A stretch of DNA of 64,000 nucleotides from JAJEDW01 sp963555775 (GTDB lineage: Bacteria > Acidobacteriota > Terriglobia > 20CM-2-55-15). A program made the translations under genes and the position numbers. A model generated the notes under the pieces. That model made no database searches. It had not been told where the DNA came from and saw nothing but the letters and a program-made list of their open reading frames with translations. Position 1 is the first letter of the stretch. Each line of letters starts with the position of its first letter. The DNA lies in contig CAUVWY020000010.1 of NCBI GenBank assembly GCA_963555775.3, forward strand, positions 372,001 through 436,000, given 5' to 3'. This document shows positions 33,345 through 41,484 of the stretch, in pieces.

Positions 33345-35063
33345 ATGAGACCAACGTCCAGGAATGGAGTGAACGTCGCGGGGGCCGCGGTTCTGGGCTT
33401 GGCGCTCTCGGCGGTAGCCCTTCTCGCCCAAACTCCGCTGGAACAGGCCGCCGACGCCTATCTGACAGCCCAGGCGGCGGAAATCGAACTCAAGGAGCAC
33501 CCGCCCCCGAATAGAACCCGTTCGGAATATCTCAGCGTCATCCGCATGTATGAACGCGTTTATCTGATCACGCCGCATACCGGATACGCCGACGATGCCC
33601 TGTTCAACATTGCCGCGCTCTACGAACTGATCGACGATTCCCGAAACGCCGTTCGCACCCTCCGGTTTCTGGTGCGTGAATATCCCGCCTCTCGTTTCGT
33701 CTCACAAGCCGAAACGGATCTGGAACGCCTGACAGCGCCACCGCGTGACGGGGCAGCGATCGAAACGGCAGCCGACAACGGGAACCGGCCTTCGGCAGGA
33801 CCTGCCCGGCCAGACCGATCTGTCTCTGTTGAGAACATCCGGTATTGGGAATCGCAAAAGTCAGTGCGCGTCGTCGTCGATCTTGCCGGCGAACCCACGT
33901 TTACTCAGGGAGACGCCCAAGATCCGCCGCGCGTATTCATCGACATCCACGGTGCACGGGTGGGGACTTCGCTCGGGCAAAGGTCGTTTCCGGTCGAGTC
34001 TGTCATGCTTCGCAACGTTCGCGTGGGACAGAACGATGTCGACACCGTCAGGGTCGTTCTTGACCTGGTGCAGTTCCACAACGCAACCGTATTCTCGCTC
34101 CGGGATCCCTACCGTCTTGTGATCGACGTGTTGGGTGACGCTCCGGCACAAACCGGAACGATCCGCCCAACGGCTGCGACAGAGTTGAATCCGCCGGCGC
34201 CCGCGCCCGAAAACGAGGACACCGCCAGCACTCCAGCCGTCGCCGGAACTTCCCCGCAACAGGCCCCGGCAGCAACTGAAGAATCGCTGGAAACAGCCCA
34301 GAACGAGGTATCGATCGGCACTCCGGCCAGCCCGGCTGCAAACGGCGAATATTCGCGGATTCGCAGCCTTGGACTCAAGGTGGGACGCGTCGTGATCGAC
34401 CCCGGTCATGGCGGCAACGACACGGGAACCATCGGGCCGAGTGGATTGACCGAGAAAGAACTGGTTCTGGATCTCGCGCTCGACCTTAAGGAACGGATCG
34501 AGTCCGGGATCGGCGCCGAGGTCGTCCTCACACGGGACGACGATTCGTTCGTTCCGCTCGAGACCCGAACCGCGATGGCAAATCAGGCTGAAGCCGACAT
34601 TTTTGTTTCGATCCATGCCAACTCGAGCAGATCGGAAGCCATTCGCGGATTCGAAACCTACATCCTGAATATGGCCACCAACAATGCCGACCGCGAAATT
34701 GCGGCCCGAGAAAACGCGGCGTCTCAGGCGGCCATCTCCGAACTCCAGGATCTGGTCAGCCAGATCCTGCTGCAGGAAAAGGTGGACGAGTCACGCGAAC
34801 TGGCGACGCATATTCAACAGGCGATGGCCGAACGGAAAGACTTCGGAGCAGACCGTGGGGTCAAGCAGGCGCCGTTCGTCGTGCTCATCGGCGCCAACAT
34901 GCCTTCGATTCTCGCAGAGGTGTCCTTCATCAGCAATCCCGAAGACGAACGACTGCTGAAAGGCGACGACCGGCGTCAAGAGATTGTCGAGGCCCTCTTC
35001 GACGGTGTACGATCCTACTCTCAGACATTGAGCAGTTTCGGGATAACTCAAATCCAGGATTAG
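33345..35063 (+). CDS. N-acetylmuramoyl-L-alanine amidase with AMIN domain
   Basis: Zinc amidase that splits septal peptidoglycan. A signal peptide (about 1-30), a TPR/YbgF-like helical part (about 40-125), an AMIN domain (about 160-265, with VRVVVDLAGEP and VFIDIHGARVG) and an Amidase_3 domain (about 345-570). Zinc ligands are in VVIDPGHGGNDTG, the glutamate in LTEKELVLDL and the histidine in SIHANSS; the late catalytic glutamate is in ILAEVSFISNPEDE. Length 572 is long because of the TPR-like addition. Confidence 0.94.
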   Translation: MRPTSRNGVNVAGAAVLGLALSAVALLAQTPLEQAADAYLTAQAAEIELKEHPPPNRTRSEYLSVIRMYERVYLITPHTGYADDALFNIAALYELIDDSRNAVRTLRFLVREYPASRFVSQAETDLERLTAPPRDGAAIETAADNGNRPSAGPARPDRSVSVENIRYWESQKSVRVVVDLAGEPTFTQGDAQDPPRVFIDIHGARVGTSLGQRSFPVESVMLRNVRVGQNDVDTVRVVLDLVQFHNATVFSLRDPYRLVIDVLGDAPAQTGTIRPTAATELNPPAPAPENEDTASTPAVAGTSPQQAPAATEESLETAQNEVSIGTPASPAANGEYSRIRSLGLKVGRVVIDPGHGGNDTGTIGPSGLTEKELVLDLALDLKERIESGIGAEVVLTRDDDSFVPLETRTAMANQAEADIFVSIHANSSRSEAIRGFETYILNMATNNADREIAARENAASQAAISELQDLVSQILLQEKVDESRELATHIQQAMAERKDFGADRGVKQAPFVVLIGANMPSILAEVSFISNPEDERLLKGDDRRQEIVEALFDGVRSYSQTLSSFGITQIQD

Positions 35064-35127
35064 TGCAAAGTTCCGCACACTACGATTTCCCGGAACTTTC
35101 AAATCGCCTGAATGCTCTAATAGTCCA

Positions 35128-36246
35128 ATGACTCTGCGACCAACCATCTTGGATGCCGTGCTGGTCACCGCATTGTTTCTTGCGCCGCTTGCGGGATTCG
35201 GGCAGACCCGCGAGGCACTCATCGAACTGGTCTCAGACGACACCGAATGGACGGTCGAACCCGAACCGAACCACTACAGTGCCGCGGAGATCGATGGAAT
35301 GGCCACCGGCTGGGACAGCGCCGCCGTTCGCGACTACGGTGTCTGGGGCGTCTCCGTCTTCGACGCCGTGGGGCCGGAGTCCGAGACCCGCGTGAGAGTG
35401 ACCTTGTTCGAGATGTTCGATTCGGCCGCGGCGTTCGGGATCTTTGCGCTGGAACGGAACTGGCGGGCCGACGACTTCACCCCGGCGACGATCGGCATCG
35501 AAAGCTATTGGCAAGGTGAACGGCTCGTAATTCGGCAATCCAACTACGTTGCCGTGCTCGATGTTGTCGAAGGCGCGGAGATCGGGTCCTCCGGGCAGGT
35601 GGACGATCTGGCAACCCTGCTGACCAACGACATTATCGGCGATTCCCGGAAGGCGCCGGTCTCCACGCTCTTGCCAAGGGAAGGCCTCATTCAGGATTCC
35701 GAGAAATACATCCTGGATCCCGTAGCTTTCAATCGGGCTACGGGACTCGACCCCTCCGAACTCGGCTTCGAAAACAGCGTTGAAGCGGCCGTTGCAGAAT
35801 ATGCGGCGCCAAACGGTGGAACGGGCCGACTGGCGATGCTGCTGTACCCGACCCAGCATCTTGCCGGCCAGTATCTCGACATGTGGGTGGAGGAAACGCA
35901 GCCTGAGTTACCCTATCGGCGAACCGGCCCCTTGGTGGGCATCGTGCTGGACAGTAGCGATGACGCCCTCGTCGAAGCGGCCCTCGACGGCCTGCGTTAC
36001 GAGTCCGAAGTCACCTGGAACGAGCCGATTCCTGATCAGCTGACGCTTCCGTACATGATGCTTACGATCTTCGCGTGGATCGGCTTCGCTCTCGCTTTCA
36101 CGCTGGTTGCCGGAATCGGTTTCGGCGGCATTCGTATCTATATGAAAACACGCTACCCGGAACGTTTCCTTGGGGCGAGCCCAAACTCTGAGATGATACA
36201 ACTCAATATAATTCAACCAGTTACAAGGAAAGAGTTGAATTCGTAG
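35128..36246 (+). CDS. DUF6599-like envelope protein with C-terminal membrane anchor
   Basis: Signal peptide (about 1-26), a long extracytoplasmic region (about 27-305) and one membrane segment (about 308-333) before a short basic tail. The outer region contains two related halves with the pattern RVRVTLFEMFDSAAAFGIFALER and VAVLDVVEGAE, similar to the DUF6599 proteins common in acidobacterial genomes. No catalytic motif is visible and no function is known. Length 372. It is the last chromosomal gene before the tRNA-Thr integration site. Confidence 0.65.
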   Translation: MTLRPTILDAVLVTALFLAPLAGFGQTREALIELVSDDTEWTVEPEPNHYSAAEIDGMATGWDSAAVRDYGVWGVSVFDAVGPESETRVRVTLFEMFDSAAAFGIFALERNWRADDFTPATIGIESYWQGERLVIRQSNYVAVLDVVEGAEIGSSGQVDDLATLLTNDIIGDSRKAPVSTLLPREGLIQDSEKYILDPVAFNRATGLDPSELGFENSVEAAVAEYAAPNGGTGRLAMLLYPTQHLAGQYLDMWVEETQPELPYRRTGPLVGIVLDSSDDALVEAALDGLRYESEVTWNEPIPDQLTLPYMMLTIFAWIGFALAFTLVAGIGFGGIRIYMKTRYPERFLGASPNSEMIQLNIIQPVTRKELNS

Positions 36247-36306
36247 ACGAATGATCCGCCAAAATCCCGACAAGACGGCATCCTGGGACCCTTCGGAGAT
36301 TTTCTG

Positions 36307-36335
36307 TTGACAGGGTCCGAGCCCCTCTTTAGTTT
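36307..36335 (+). promoter_or_regulatory. Promoter of tRNA-Thr
   Basis: A perfect -35 box TTGACA (36307-36312), a 17-base spacer and a -10 candidate TAGTTT (36330-36335). The tRNA begins 15 bases after it, as expected. Confidence 0.65.
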
Positions 36336-36349
36336 AGTGAGCATTTTTT

Positions 36350-36422
36350 GCCAACGTAGCTCAGCTGGTAGAGCAGCTGATTCGTAATCAGCAGGCCAGC
36401 GGTTCGAATCCGCTCGTTGGCT
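36350..36422 (+). tRNA. tRNA-Thr, anticodon CGT
   Basis: A complete 73-base cloverleaf: acceptor GCCAACG/CGTTGGC with discriminator T, D arm GCTC/GAGC, anticodon stem GCTGA/TCAGC with loop TTCGTAA (anticodon CGT, reading ACG), T arm AGCGG/CCGCT with loop TTCGAAT. No encoded CCA. The 3' 43 bases are repeated at 47283-47325, marking it as the integration site of the mobile element. Confidence 0.97.
36380..36422 (+). repeat. Attachment site, left copy (inside tRNA-Thr)
   Basis: Begins ATTCGTAATCAGCAGG in the anticodon loop and ends with the discriminator base. It differs from the right copy at two positions (C/T in the variable region, A/T in the T loop), and both versions leave a foldable tRNA. 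Confidence 0.92.
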
Positions 36423-36598
36423 CTTTAGAATGAATAACTTAGGAATACCACGGACAGCGCGATCGGCCTCGGGGTTTCACATGGGGGGGTTTTGGGAGTA
36501 GCGCGGGGTTTCAGACTGGAAAATAAATTCCGTTTTGGTAGGTGCTACGGGTCGAATTGAATATTTCGCGCGCTTAGAACGGACGCTACAGCAAGGTT

Positions 36599-36826
36599 TT
36601 ATTCAGCGAATTGGAGCATAGGCGCCGGGTCCGCGCCGGGGTCCGGACGGTGGCGTAGCTGGTTCGCGGGTTGGATCGGCCCGTAGCGCCCGGACTGGTC
36701 GCGGTCGACCGTGTACAACCGGCCGCTGTTCTCATCAGCCACAATCAGCCGAGAGCGCCCGCCGCCCATCGCACGGACGGCCACCAGGTCATGCCGAATC
36801 GCCCGGATTGTGATTGATCGCGTCAT
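36599..36826 (-). CDS. Small hypothetical protein of the element
   Basis: 75 residues from the ATG at 36826, which overlaps the stop of the preceding gene by four bases. The middle (SRLIVADENSGRLYTVDRDQSGRYG) looks like a short beta-rich fold; the tail is Pro/Ala-rich. No family recognised. It is the last gene of the minus-strand series before the tRNA. Confidence 0.5.
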   Translation of the reverse strand: MTRSITIRAIRHDLVAVRAMGGGRSRLIVADENSGRLYTVDRDQSGRYGPIQPANQLRHRPDPGADPAPMLQFAE

Positions 36827-37059
36827 GCGGTTCCCCCCTTCAATGCCTGTAATGCCTGCCAACCTGAAGGGCGCTGCTTGGCCGCCGATGACCGCCCGCC
36901 CTTGGCGTGTCCACCGTTCGCCGCGCGCGCTTCCTGTTCGCCCTTTGTCCTCATGATCGCAATGACGCGCGATGATTCGGCCAGGATCCGATTCGTCTCG
37001 GCGTCGAAGTCCGCGAGGAGTTTCTGTTCTTCGCGGGGATCCTCAATTTCGGTGTTCAT
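36823..37059 (-). CDS. Small hypothetical protein of the element
   Basis: 78 residues starting at MNTEIEDPREEQKLLADFD (37059). The first 45 residues are predicted helical and acidic, followed by a Gly/Ala/Lys-rich tail. Translationally coupled to the next gene by an ATGA overlap. No family recognised. Confidence 0.5.
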   Translation of the reverse strand: MNTEIEDPREEQKLLADFDAETNRILAESSRVIAIMRTKGEQEARAANGGHAKGGRSSAAKQRPSGWQALQALKGGTA

Positions 37060-37238
37060 GGCGTCCGCTCTAAGCTCGCGAAAAATCAAACGCGGCCCTC
37101 AGCACCTGCAAAATCAAACTGGCAGGCCCGCGGCTGGCCGAAGCGCAAGAGTTTGTAACGCTCCGTTCAAGCCAGCCGCGATCATTCCTGCCATTGTTGC
37201 GAAACCTTGACCTCCGCGGCCTCGCCGATCCGGGCCGG

Positions 37239-37583
37239 TTATGGCTCGGGAACCAGTTCAAGCCGGAACGTTCCATCGCCGCGAGGATCGACACCATCGA
37301 CACGAAACTCCATAATGACGTCCACGTCCACGTCCATACCGCGAAGCTTTGCTTGACGATTGATCCCGCTCACGTCGCCAACCCTGACCGCGAGAATCCG
37401 ATCCAGCCGGTTTGATTGCACGTCCAGTTCACCCAAGTCCGTCTCGGAGCCCCGGCGTTGCCAGATCCCGAGAATCGTCTTTTCCGTGGTGAATGGTCCG
37501 GCTGCCAGGATCGTGAATTCTTCGCCATGCAGCTTGAATATCTGGGCCGTTGCAAAATTACGCTGCTCTCTAATGCTGTTCAT
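37239..37583 (-). CDS. Hypothetical protein, possible head-completion-type protein
   Basis: 114 residues from MNSIREQRNF (37583). The sequence alternates short beta strands (GEEFTILAAGPF, TEKTILGIWQRRG, LDRILAVRVGDVSG, DVDVDVIMEFRVDGV) and ends in FRLELVPEP. Small beta-barrel proteins of this size downstream of a capsid gene are often head-tail connectors (gpFII-like); that role is only a guess from position and pattern. The upstream in-frame extension to 37787 is basic and lacks homology. Confidence 0.55.
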   Translation of the reverse strand: MNSIREQRNFATAQIFKLHGEEFTILAAGPFTTEKTILGIWQRRGSETDLGELDVQSNRLDRILAVRVGDVSGINRQAKLRGMDVDVDVIMEFRVDGVDPRGDGTFRLELVPEP

Positions 37584-37675
37584 GCTTCCCCTTCGAATTG
37601 ATAAACTCAAACCGCGGCCAGCGTCGCGGCGCGCGTTTGCTTCCCTTTCGAGCGCCGTTCTTACACGGCGTCGGT

Positions 37676-37888
37676 TCACCCTAAAAAAACGGCGGTCCCG
37701 GTGGGAGGTACGGCGCTCATTGAACAGTACGCCGAAAGAGCACCGGGCCGCCGCACGAAGTGCCAAGCCATACCGCTGAAACCCCACGGTATGTTCGAGC
37801 CAGACACGAGCCTAAATCCTGAATTTCCTGTGCCGCCGCTCCGCCGATCCGCGCTGGAGCCAACCGCCCCTAGAACGCGGAACTTCAT
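37676..37888 (-). CDS. Doubtful small open frame overlapping the next gene
   Basis: 70 residues from MKFRVLGAVGSSADRRSGG, overlapping the neighbouring gene (37812-38051) by 77 bases in another frame. A weak GGGGCGAAG precedes the ATG. Included because it fills the gap to 37583 and lies in the same direction; it may not be expressed. Confidence 0.3.
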   Translation of the reverse strand: MKFRVLGAVGSSADRRSGGTGNSGFRLVSGSNIPWGFSGMAWHFVRRPGALSAYCSMSAVPPTGTAVFLG

Positions 37889-38051
37889 CTTCGCCCCACT
37901 CATCCGCGCGAATGTCGCGTGAGAGAAGCGTCGGATATCCATTCGTGTCCCGGCGTTCGGCGAACCACTTCGATCCGCGCCGTCTGGGTGCAGGCGCCGG
38001 GGTCCGCTTGCCCCGAGCCCGATCGATCCAGCGTTTGATTGCGGCCATCAT
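37812..38051 (-). CDS. Small basic protein downstream of the capsid gene
   Basis: 79 residues, strongly basic (MAAIKRWIDRARGKRTPAPAPRRRGSKWF...). Its ATG overlaps the capsid stop codon by four bases, so it should be made with the capsid protein. A basic partner of a capsid could bind nucleic acid or act as scaffold, but nothing in the sequence proves this. Confidence 0.55.
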   Translation of the reverse strand: MMAAIKRWIDRARGKRTPAPAPRRRGSKWFAERRDTNGYPTLLSRDIRADEWGEDEVPRSRGGWLQRGSAERRHRKFRI

Positions 38052-39457
38052 GCGCCCGCGTTTTTGACGATTGCCGCCGGGTCGACGAACGCGGCCCCGC
38101 CATCGAAACGAACTCTGATTGACAAGCCGTCGACGTGGAATTCGTTTCTAAAAACGATATCCGGAAACAGGTGCAATCCGTTCGCCAGCCGGAACCGCGC
38201 CACGCCCGGAGTTATTGCCGGGTCGCTGCCGATGAACCATGCGTCGCCAGAAAGTCGAGCGTCGCTCATACACTCCAAGACAGGCGCGCCACCTGCCGGC
38301 GTCGCGTCGGTGATGGCCTGAGAAGCTCCCCACTTGTCGCTCGGCTGCGTCACGATCCACGACGGCTCATAATCCGCGGCCCCGCCGTCGTCGGTCTCCT
38401 GTGACGCCAACGCGGAAAACGCTTTCCCGATCCTCGCGCCGTTCGGTGCACCTGCCGGCGTCGACAGATTGTTCCGCGATACATCGAAGGGCGGTTTTCC
38501 GTCTGCGAGATTCGAAGTGTCCAGAAGCGCGCCGAAGACAATGTCGGATTCCAGCCGGCCAATCGCTTGGCCGATCAATCGCGGCAGGTCGCGAACGAAG
38601 TCGACCGAATCAGGCGCGCCCAGGAGTGCGGCCTCGGTCAGTCCAAAAATCTGCCCGTATCTGCCCAACGTGACCTCGCCGACCTTCTTTGTCGGAACGT
38701 TTGCCCGGAGTATCGGACTGCCTTCGACAAGCAACCGTTTAGGCCGATCAAGTGCGGGAATCGCCACGACAGGAACGGTCTTGAAGTCGGCCAGATCCCT
38801 TTCGACCGAGATCGCCCGCGCGGTCGTTGATATCGTTTGCTGAGTCGTGAAAACGACCTTGGCGAATGTGTCGGCGACCAGCGGAATAATATCGCCGACG
38901 CCGTTCAGAACCGCGCGATGATACCGCGGCGATTCGTACCGCAACCCGGCGTTTCCATCGCCGCACCAGCCGCCGGTTGGATAGGCTCGCCCCGTGCGAA
39001 CATCGAACTCGCCGCCCTGAATGACTCGGAGAACCGTTTCCGCGCTCAATTCGCGCGGCATGTCGCCTCCCATGTTTGCGCTTGCCACTCTCACCACATC
39101 GGAAAGACAAGTCGCACCGCCGAACAAGGATTCCGCCCTCTGCGTCATCTTTCCAGCACGGAAAAACCATTCGGCCCAACTCCGCACGTCATCCGCCAGT
39201 TTTTCCTGCCCGGTCTGTAGTCCCGCACGTTGCCACGTTTCCGCAGCACCATCGACGTCCCCGGAATTGAATTGCTTCAAGGCTTTTCGTCGGCTGATCG
39301 TCTCCGTTACTTCGTCCCTCATGCTTCCCACCCCTTTTTCCAAAAGTGCCCGAATGTACGCCGACCGCGTCGTGTAGATCGAGTCCGCCACCCGAGCATC
39401 CAGATCCGTCAATTCGGCGTCGCTCATCCGGAACTGAACAAGTTTTTCTCCCGTCAT
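38048..39457 (-). CDS. Major capsid protein (Mu-type fusion-family relative) with N-terminal ribbon-helix-helix domain
   Basis: Residues 1-45 form a ribbon-helix-helix DNA-binding domain: VQFRMSDAELTDLDARV then TTRSAYIRALLEKG. After a helical linker (about 45-110), the remaining 350 residues match the capsid half of Mu-like protease/capsid fusion proteins: IIPLVADTFAKVVFTT, DLADFKTVPVVAI, VGEVTLGRYGQIFGLTEAAL, FVRDLPRLIGQAIGRLESDIVF and a LADGKPPFDVSRNNLS segment. In the usual proteins a protease sits where the RHH domain is here. I start at the ATG at 39457, nine bases after GGAG. Length 469. It is the only recognisable phage structural protein in the element. Confidence 0.82.
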   Translation of the reverse strand: MTGEKLVQFRMSDAELTDLDARVADSIYTTRSAYIRALLEKGVGSMRDEVTETISRRKALKQFNSGDVDGAAETWQRAGLQTGQEKLADDVRSWAEWFFRAGKMTQRAESLFGGATCLSDVVRVASANMGGDMPRELSAETVLRVIQGGEFDVRTGRAYPTGGWCGDGNAGLRYESPRYHRAVLNGVGDIIPLVADTFAKVVFTTQQTISTTARAISVERDLADFKTVPVVAIPALDRPKRLLVEGSPILRANVPTKKVGEVTLGRYGQIFGLTEAALLGAPDSVDFVRDLPRLIGQAIGRLESDIVFGALLDTSNLADGKPPFDVSRNNLSTPAGAPNGARIGKAFSALASQETDDGGAADYEPSWIVTQPSDKWGASQAITDATPAGGAPVLECMSDARLSGDAWFIGSDPAITPGVARFRLANGLHLFPDIVFRNEFHVDGLSIRVRFDGGAAFVDPAAIVKNAGA

Positions 39458-40010
39458 AACTTCATTCTCCAATCCCAGGAGACATAAGTGGTCCATCTCA
39501 CTTTTGTTTGTGATGCCCCGGCCCGGCCCGACCACAAGCGATTCGCCCGGATCGCCGAGCACAAGAGCCGATCTCCGGGTCGATACCCCTACATGTTGGG
39601 GTCAGGGTTTGGGCCAGACCTCGAGGTTTTGGGACTGGCCAAGCGCGATCAGTCAGCCCAGGTCGGCGGGATCGCGCCCCCGGACTGCCCGGAGCCCAAC
39701 GGTTGGTGGGCAGGGTGCGGGGAAGGTTGGAATGCGGGACGGCGAACCGACAACCGAAAAATGAGGAACAACAGGTTGCCGCGCCGTCCCGCGTGCCGCC
39801 CACAACAGCGGCAATCGAGAATAACCCGCCGGCGGGGGGCCGCGAATCTAAAACGCGAGCATCTGAACCGCTACGTCAGCGAGTTTGCGACCCGTCACAA
39901 CATGCGTCCGAAAGACACGGAACGGATGATGACCGATACGGTTGCTTCGATGGTTGGGAAGCGGTTGTTGTATCGAGATTTGGTGCGGTAAGAAAACGAT
40001 CTGAAATAGG
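39458..40010. other. Non-coding interval between capsid gene and HicA-like gene
   Basis: About 550 bases. The first 390 show no credible gene on either strand; open frames here are Arg/Pro/Gly-rich products of GC-rich DNA. The right part holds a transposase remnant (39848-39991). Confidence 0.5.
39848..39991 (+). pseudogene. C-terminal remnant of an IS1595/ISXO2-type transposase
   Basis: The frame reads LKREHLNRYVSEFATRHNMR...VGKRLLYRDLVR, which fits the conserved end of ISXO2-like transposases (HL-RYL-EF-FRYN ... GKRLTYR-L). Nothing upstream continues the transposase, so only about 47 codons remain. It runs opposite to the surrounding genes and marks an old insertion between the capsid gene and the low-GC module. 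Confidence 0.55.
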
Positions 40011-40271
40011 TTAGATAATGCCCTTCTGTCGAAGGATATCAATGTAATCTATTCGGCTGAGAGTGCACTTGACCATCTTACGGAACTGATCTTCGTTGAG
40101 CTTTAACTGCTGCCTGATGCTGTTAGTAGCGATGAGATCTCCTGAACCGTGTGACCGCCTTGTCTTTACGACTACATGGCCGTCATGCTCCATCCATGCC
40201 AGAAGATGGTGAGTGTCTCGTGTCTTCAATTCAAGCTTGTTGGCAATACGGTCAAACTCTTTGGCCTTCAT
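40011..40271 (-). CDS. HicA-like toxin candidate
   Basis: 86 residues. The core, GHVVVKTRRSHGSGDLIATNSIRQQLKLNEDQFRKMVKCTLSRIDYIDILRQKGII, resembles the group of HicA-like proteins with a conserved SHG motif and a C-terminal helical hairpin. HicA toxins are small mRNA interferases with a catalytic His. The start codon overlaps the stop of the HicB-like gene by four bases. Base composition is clearly more AT-rich than the rest of the element. The toxin activity is inferred. Confidence 0.55.
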   Translation of the reverse strand: MKAKEFDRIANKLELKTRDTHHLLAWMEHDGHVVVKTRRSHGSGDLIATNSIRQQLKLNEDQFRKMVKCTLSRIDYIDILRQKGII

Positions 40272-40699
40272 GTTCCATTCATCAGATTTACAGTCCGGTT
40301 AAGAGTTTCCCAAACTCTCTGGAGGTCCGGGCCAAGACGGTCCTTATGATCTCTAAGAGAGAAATACAATTCCGCTATCGTCTGTTGAAGATCGATAATC
40401 GCTTCAGATTGATTGTTGCCGAACCCGAATTCGTTCAGGTCTGTGGCCTCAGCGACGAGGCTCTCCGATTCTCTATACAAATTGACCTGAATCGGTTCCA
40501 CCACTCGAAGCCGCCCGTCTCGGAGAGAGCCAATCAGAATGTGCGTTATCTCAGGCGGATCCACCCGCACAGAAGCGGGTAATACAGATCCAACTAATTG
40601 TTCCCATAAACCTATAGAGATCTCTTGAACATCGTATTCATTGTTCGGGTCGTGAGGTGCAGCAAAATCTATAGGTATGTTCTTATAGGCTGTCGTCAT
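40268..40699 (-). CDS. HicB-like antitoxin candidate
   Basis: 143 residues. Residues about 75-125 show a HicB-type partial ferredoxin fold: VNLYRESESLVAEATDLNEFGFGNNQSEAIIDLQQTIAELYFSL. The first 60 residues are an extension not seen in short HicB proteins. It overlaps the DUF6941-like gene upstream and the HicA-like gene downstream by four bases each, so all three should be translated as a unit. Confidence 0.55.
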   Translation of the reverse strand: MTTAYKNIPIDFAAPHDPNNEYDVQEISIGLWEQLVGSVLPASVRVDPPEITHILIGSLRDGRLRVVEPIQVNLYRESESLVAEATDLNEFGFGNNQSEAIIDLQQTIAELYFSLRDHKDRLGPDLQRVWETLNRTVNLMNGT

Positions 40700-41094
40700 A
40701 TTTTCCTCTCTTCAGCGTCTAGAAAGGCACTTCCCAAAAAGACCGAATCAGACCAAATCTGGAACTCATACCGCCCCTGAAGCAGCATCGGGAGCGGAGG
40801 GAATGCGATATATGCATCCATAGTCATCATACGGGATGGAACAGAAACTGTAGAAATTGCGTTAGCTATTTCAGAGCCGGATTTTCGATCAACGTACTTT
40901 GCTTCAATCTTGTAAGTTCCTTCAGCATCCGCAAGTTTGATGTACAGATACATCGAACGTTTCGTTGGAAACTTTCCGACAACAATCTTGTCGAATATGC
41001 CAATCAAGTTTTTCTTGCCGGTCGAAGGATCGGTCACTGCAATATCACAAATCAGTGCGGCCACAAGCATTGGGACGGGTTGGTTGCTCGTCAT
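40696..41094 (-). CDS. DUF6941-like protein, first gene of a three-gene module
   Basis: 132 residues: VAALICDIAVTDPSTGKKNLIGIFDKIVVGKFPTKRSMYLYIKLADAEGTYKIEAKYVDRKSG ... LQGRYEFQIWSDSVFLGSAFLDAEE. This beta-rich pattern, with CD near the start, IGIFD and GRYEF near the end, fits the DUF6941 family of unknown function. I start at the ATG at 41094; a TTG at 41118 is possible. The stop overlaps the HicB-like start by four bases. Confidence 0.6.
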   Translation of the reverse strand: MTSNQPVPMLVAALICDIAVTDPSTGKKNLIGIFDKIVVGKFPTKRSMYLYIKLADAEGTYKIEAKYVDRKSGSEIANAISTVSVPSRMMTMDAYIAFPPLPMLLQGRYEFQIWSDSVFLGSAFLDAEERKI

Positions 41095-41136
41095 TTTAGA
41101 ACCATAAAATATGTCCAAATGAGGTCCACAACAGAA

Positions 41137-41388
41137 TTATACATTATGCCCCCGCTCATCCGGCGTAGACCCTGGAGTCTCCCCCCGGGTCCGGCCCCTG
41201 AGAGTGCTTTCACAAGGTGATGCCTTGGGCATCGAAAACCGCTCCACATAGCCGCAGGTGAAGACCGCACAGCTTGCGATCCCTCCCGTCGAGTCCGGTG
41301 GATATAGGTGCAAGCTCACGGCCCGGCGTCCACAGTCCGGACAAACGCCCTCGCTTCGGATTTCCCGCAATGTCTTCGTTGTGCTCAT
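41137..41388 (-). CDS. Small Cys-containing protein
   Basis: 83 residues from MSTTKTLREIRSEGVCPDCGRR (41388). A CPDC pair and a later CAVFTC pair can form one zinc ribbon. The tail is polar. No family recognised. Confidence 0.5.
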   Translation of the reverse strand: MSTTKTLREIRSEGVCPDCGRRAVSLHLYPPDSTGGIASCAVFTCGYVERFSMPKASPCESTLRGRTRGETPGSTPDERGHNV

Positions 41389-41484
41389 CGTCGCCCCCAG
41401 GACTGTGATTCTTGGCGACACGCCCGCCCACATCAGAAAACGGAACGTGCCGCCACTCCGCCCGGAATTGGGCGGTAGCTGGAT

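Noticed and set aside
39488..39847. Plus-strand open frame upstream of the transposase remnant
   Set aside because: Its product before residue 120 has no transposase or other recognisable sequence; only the last 47 codons look like a real protein.
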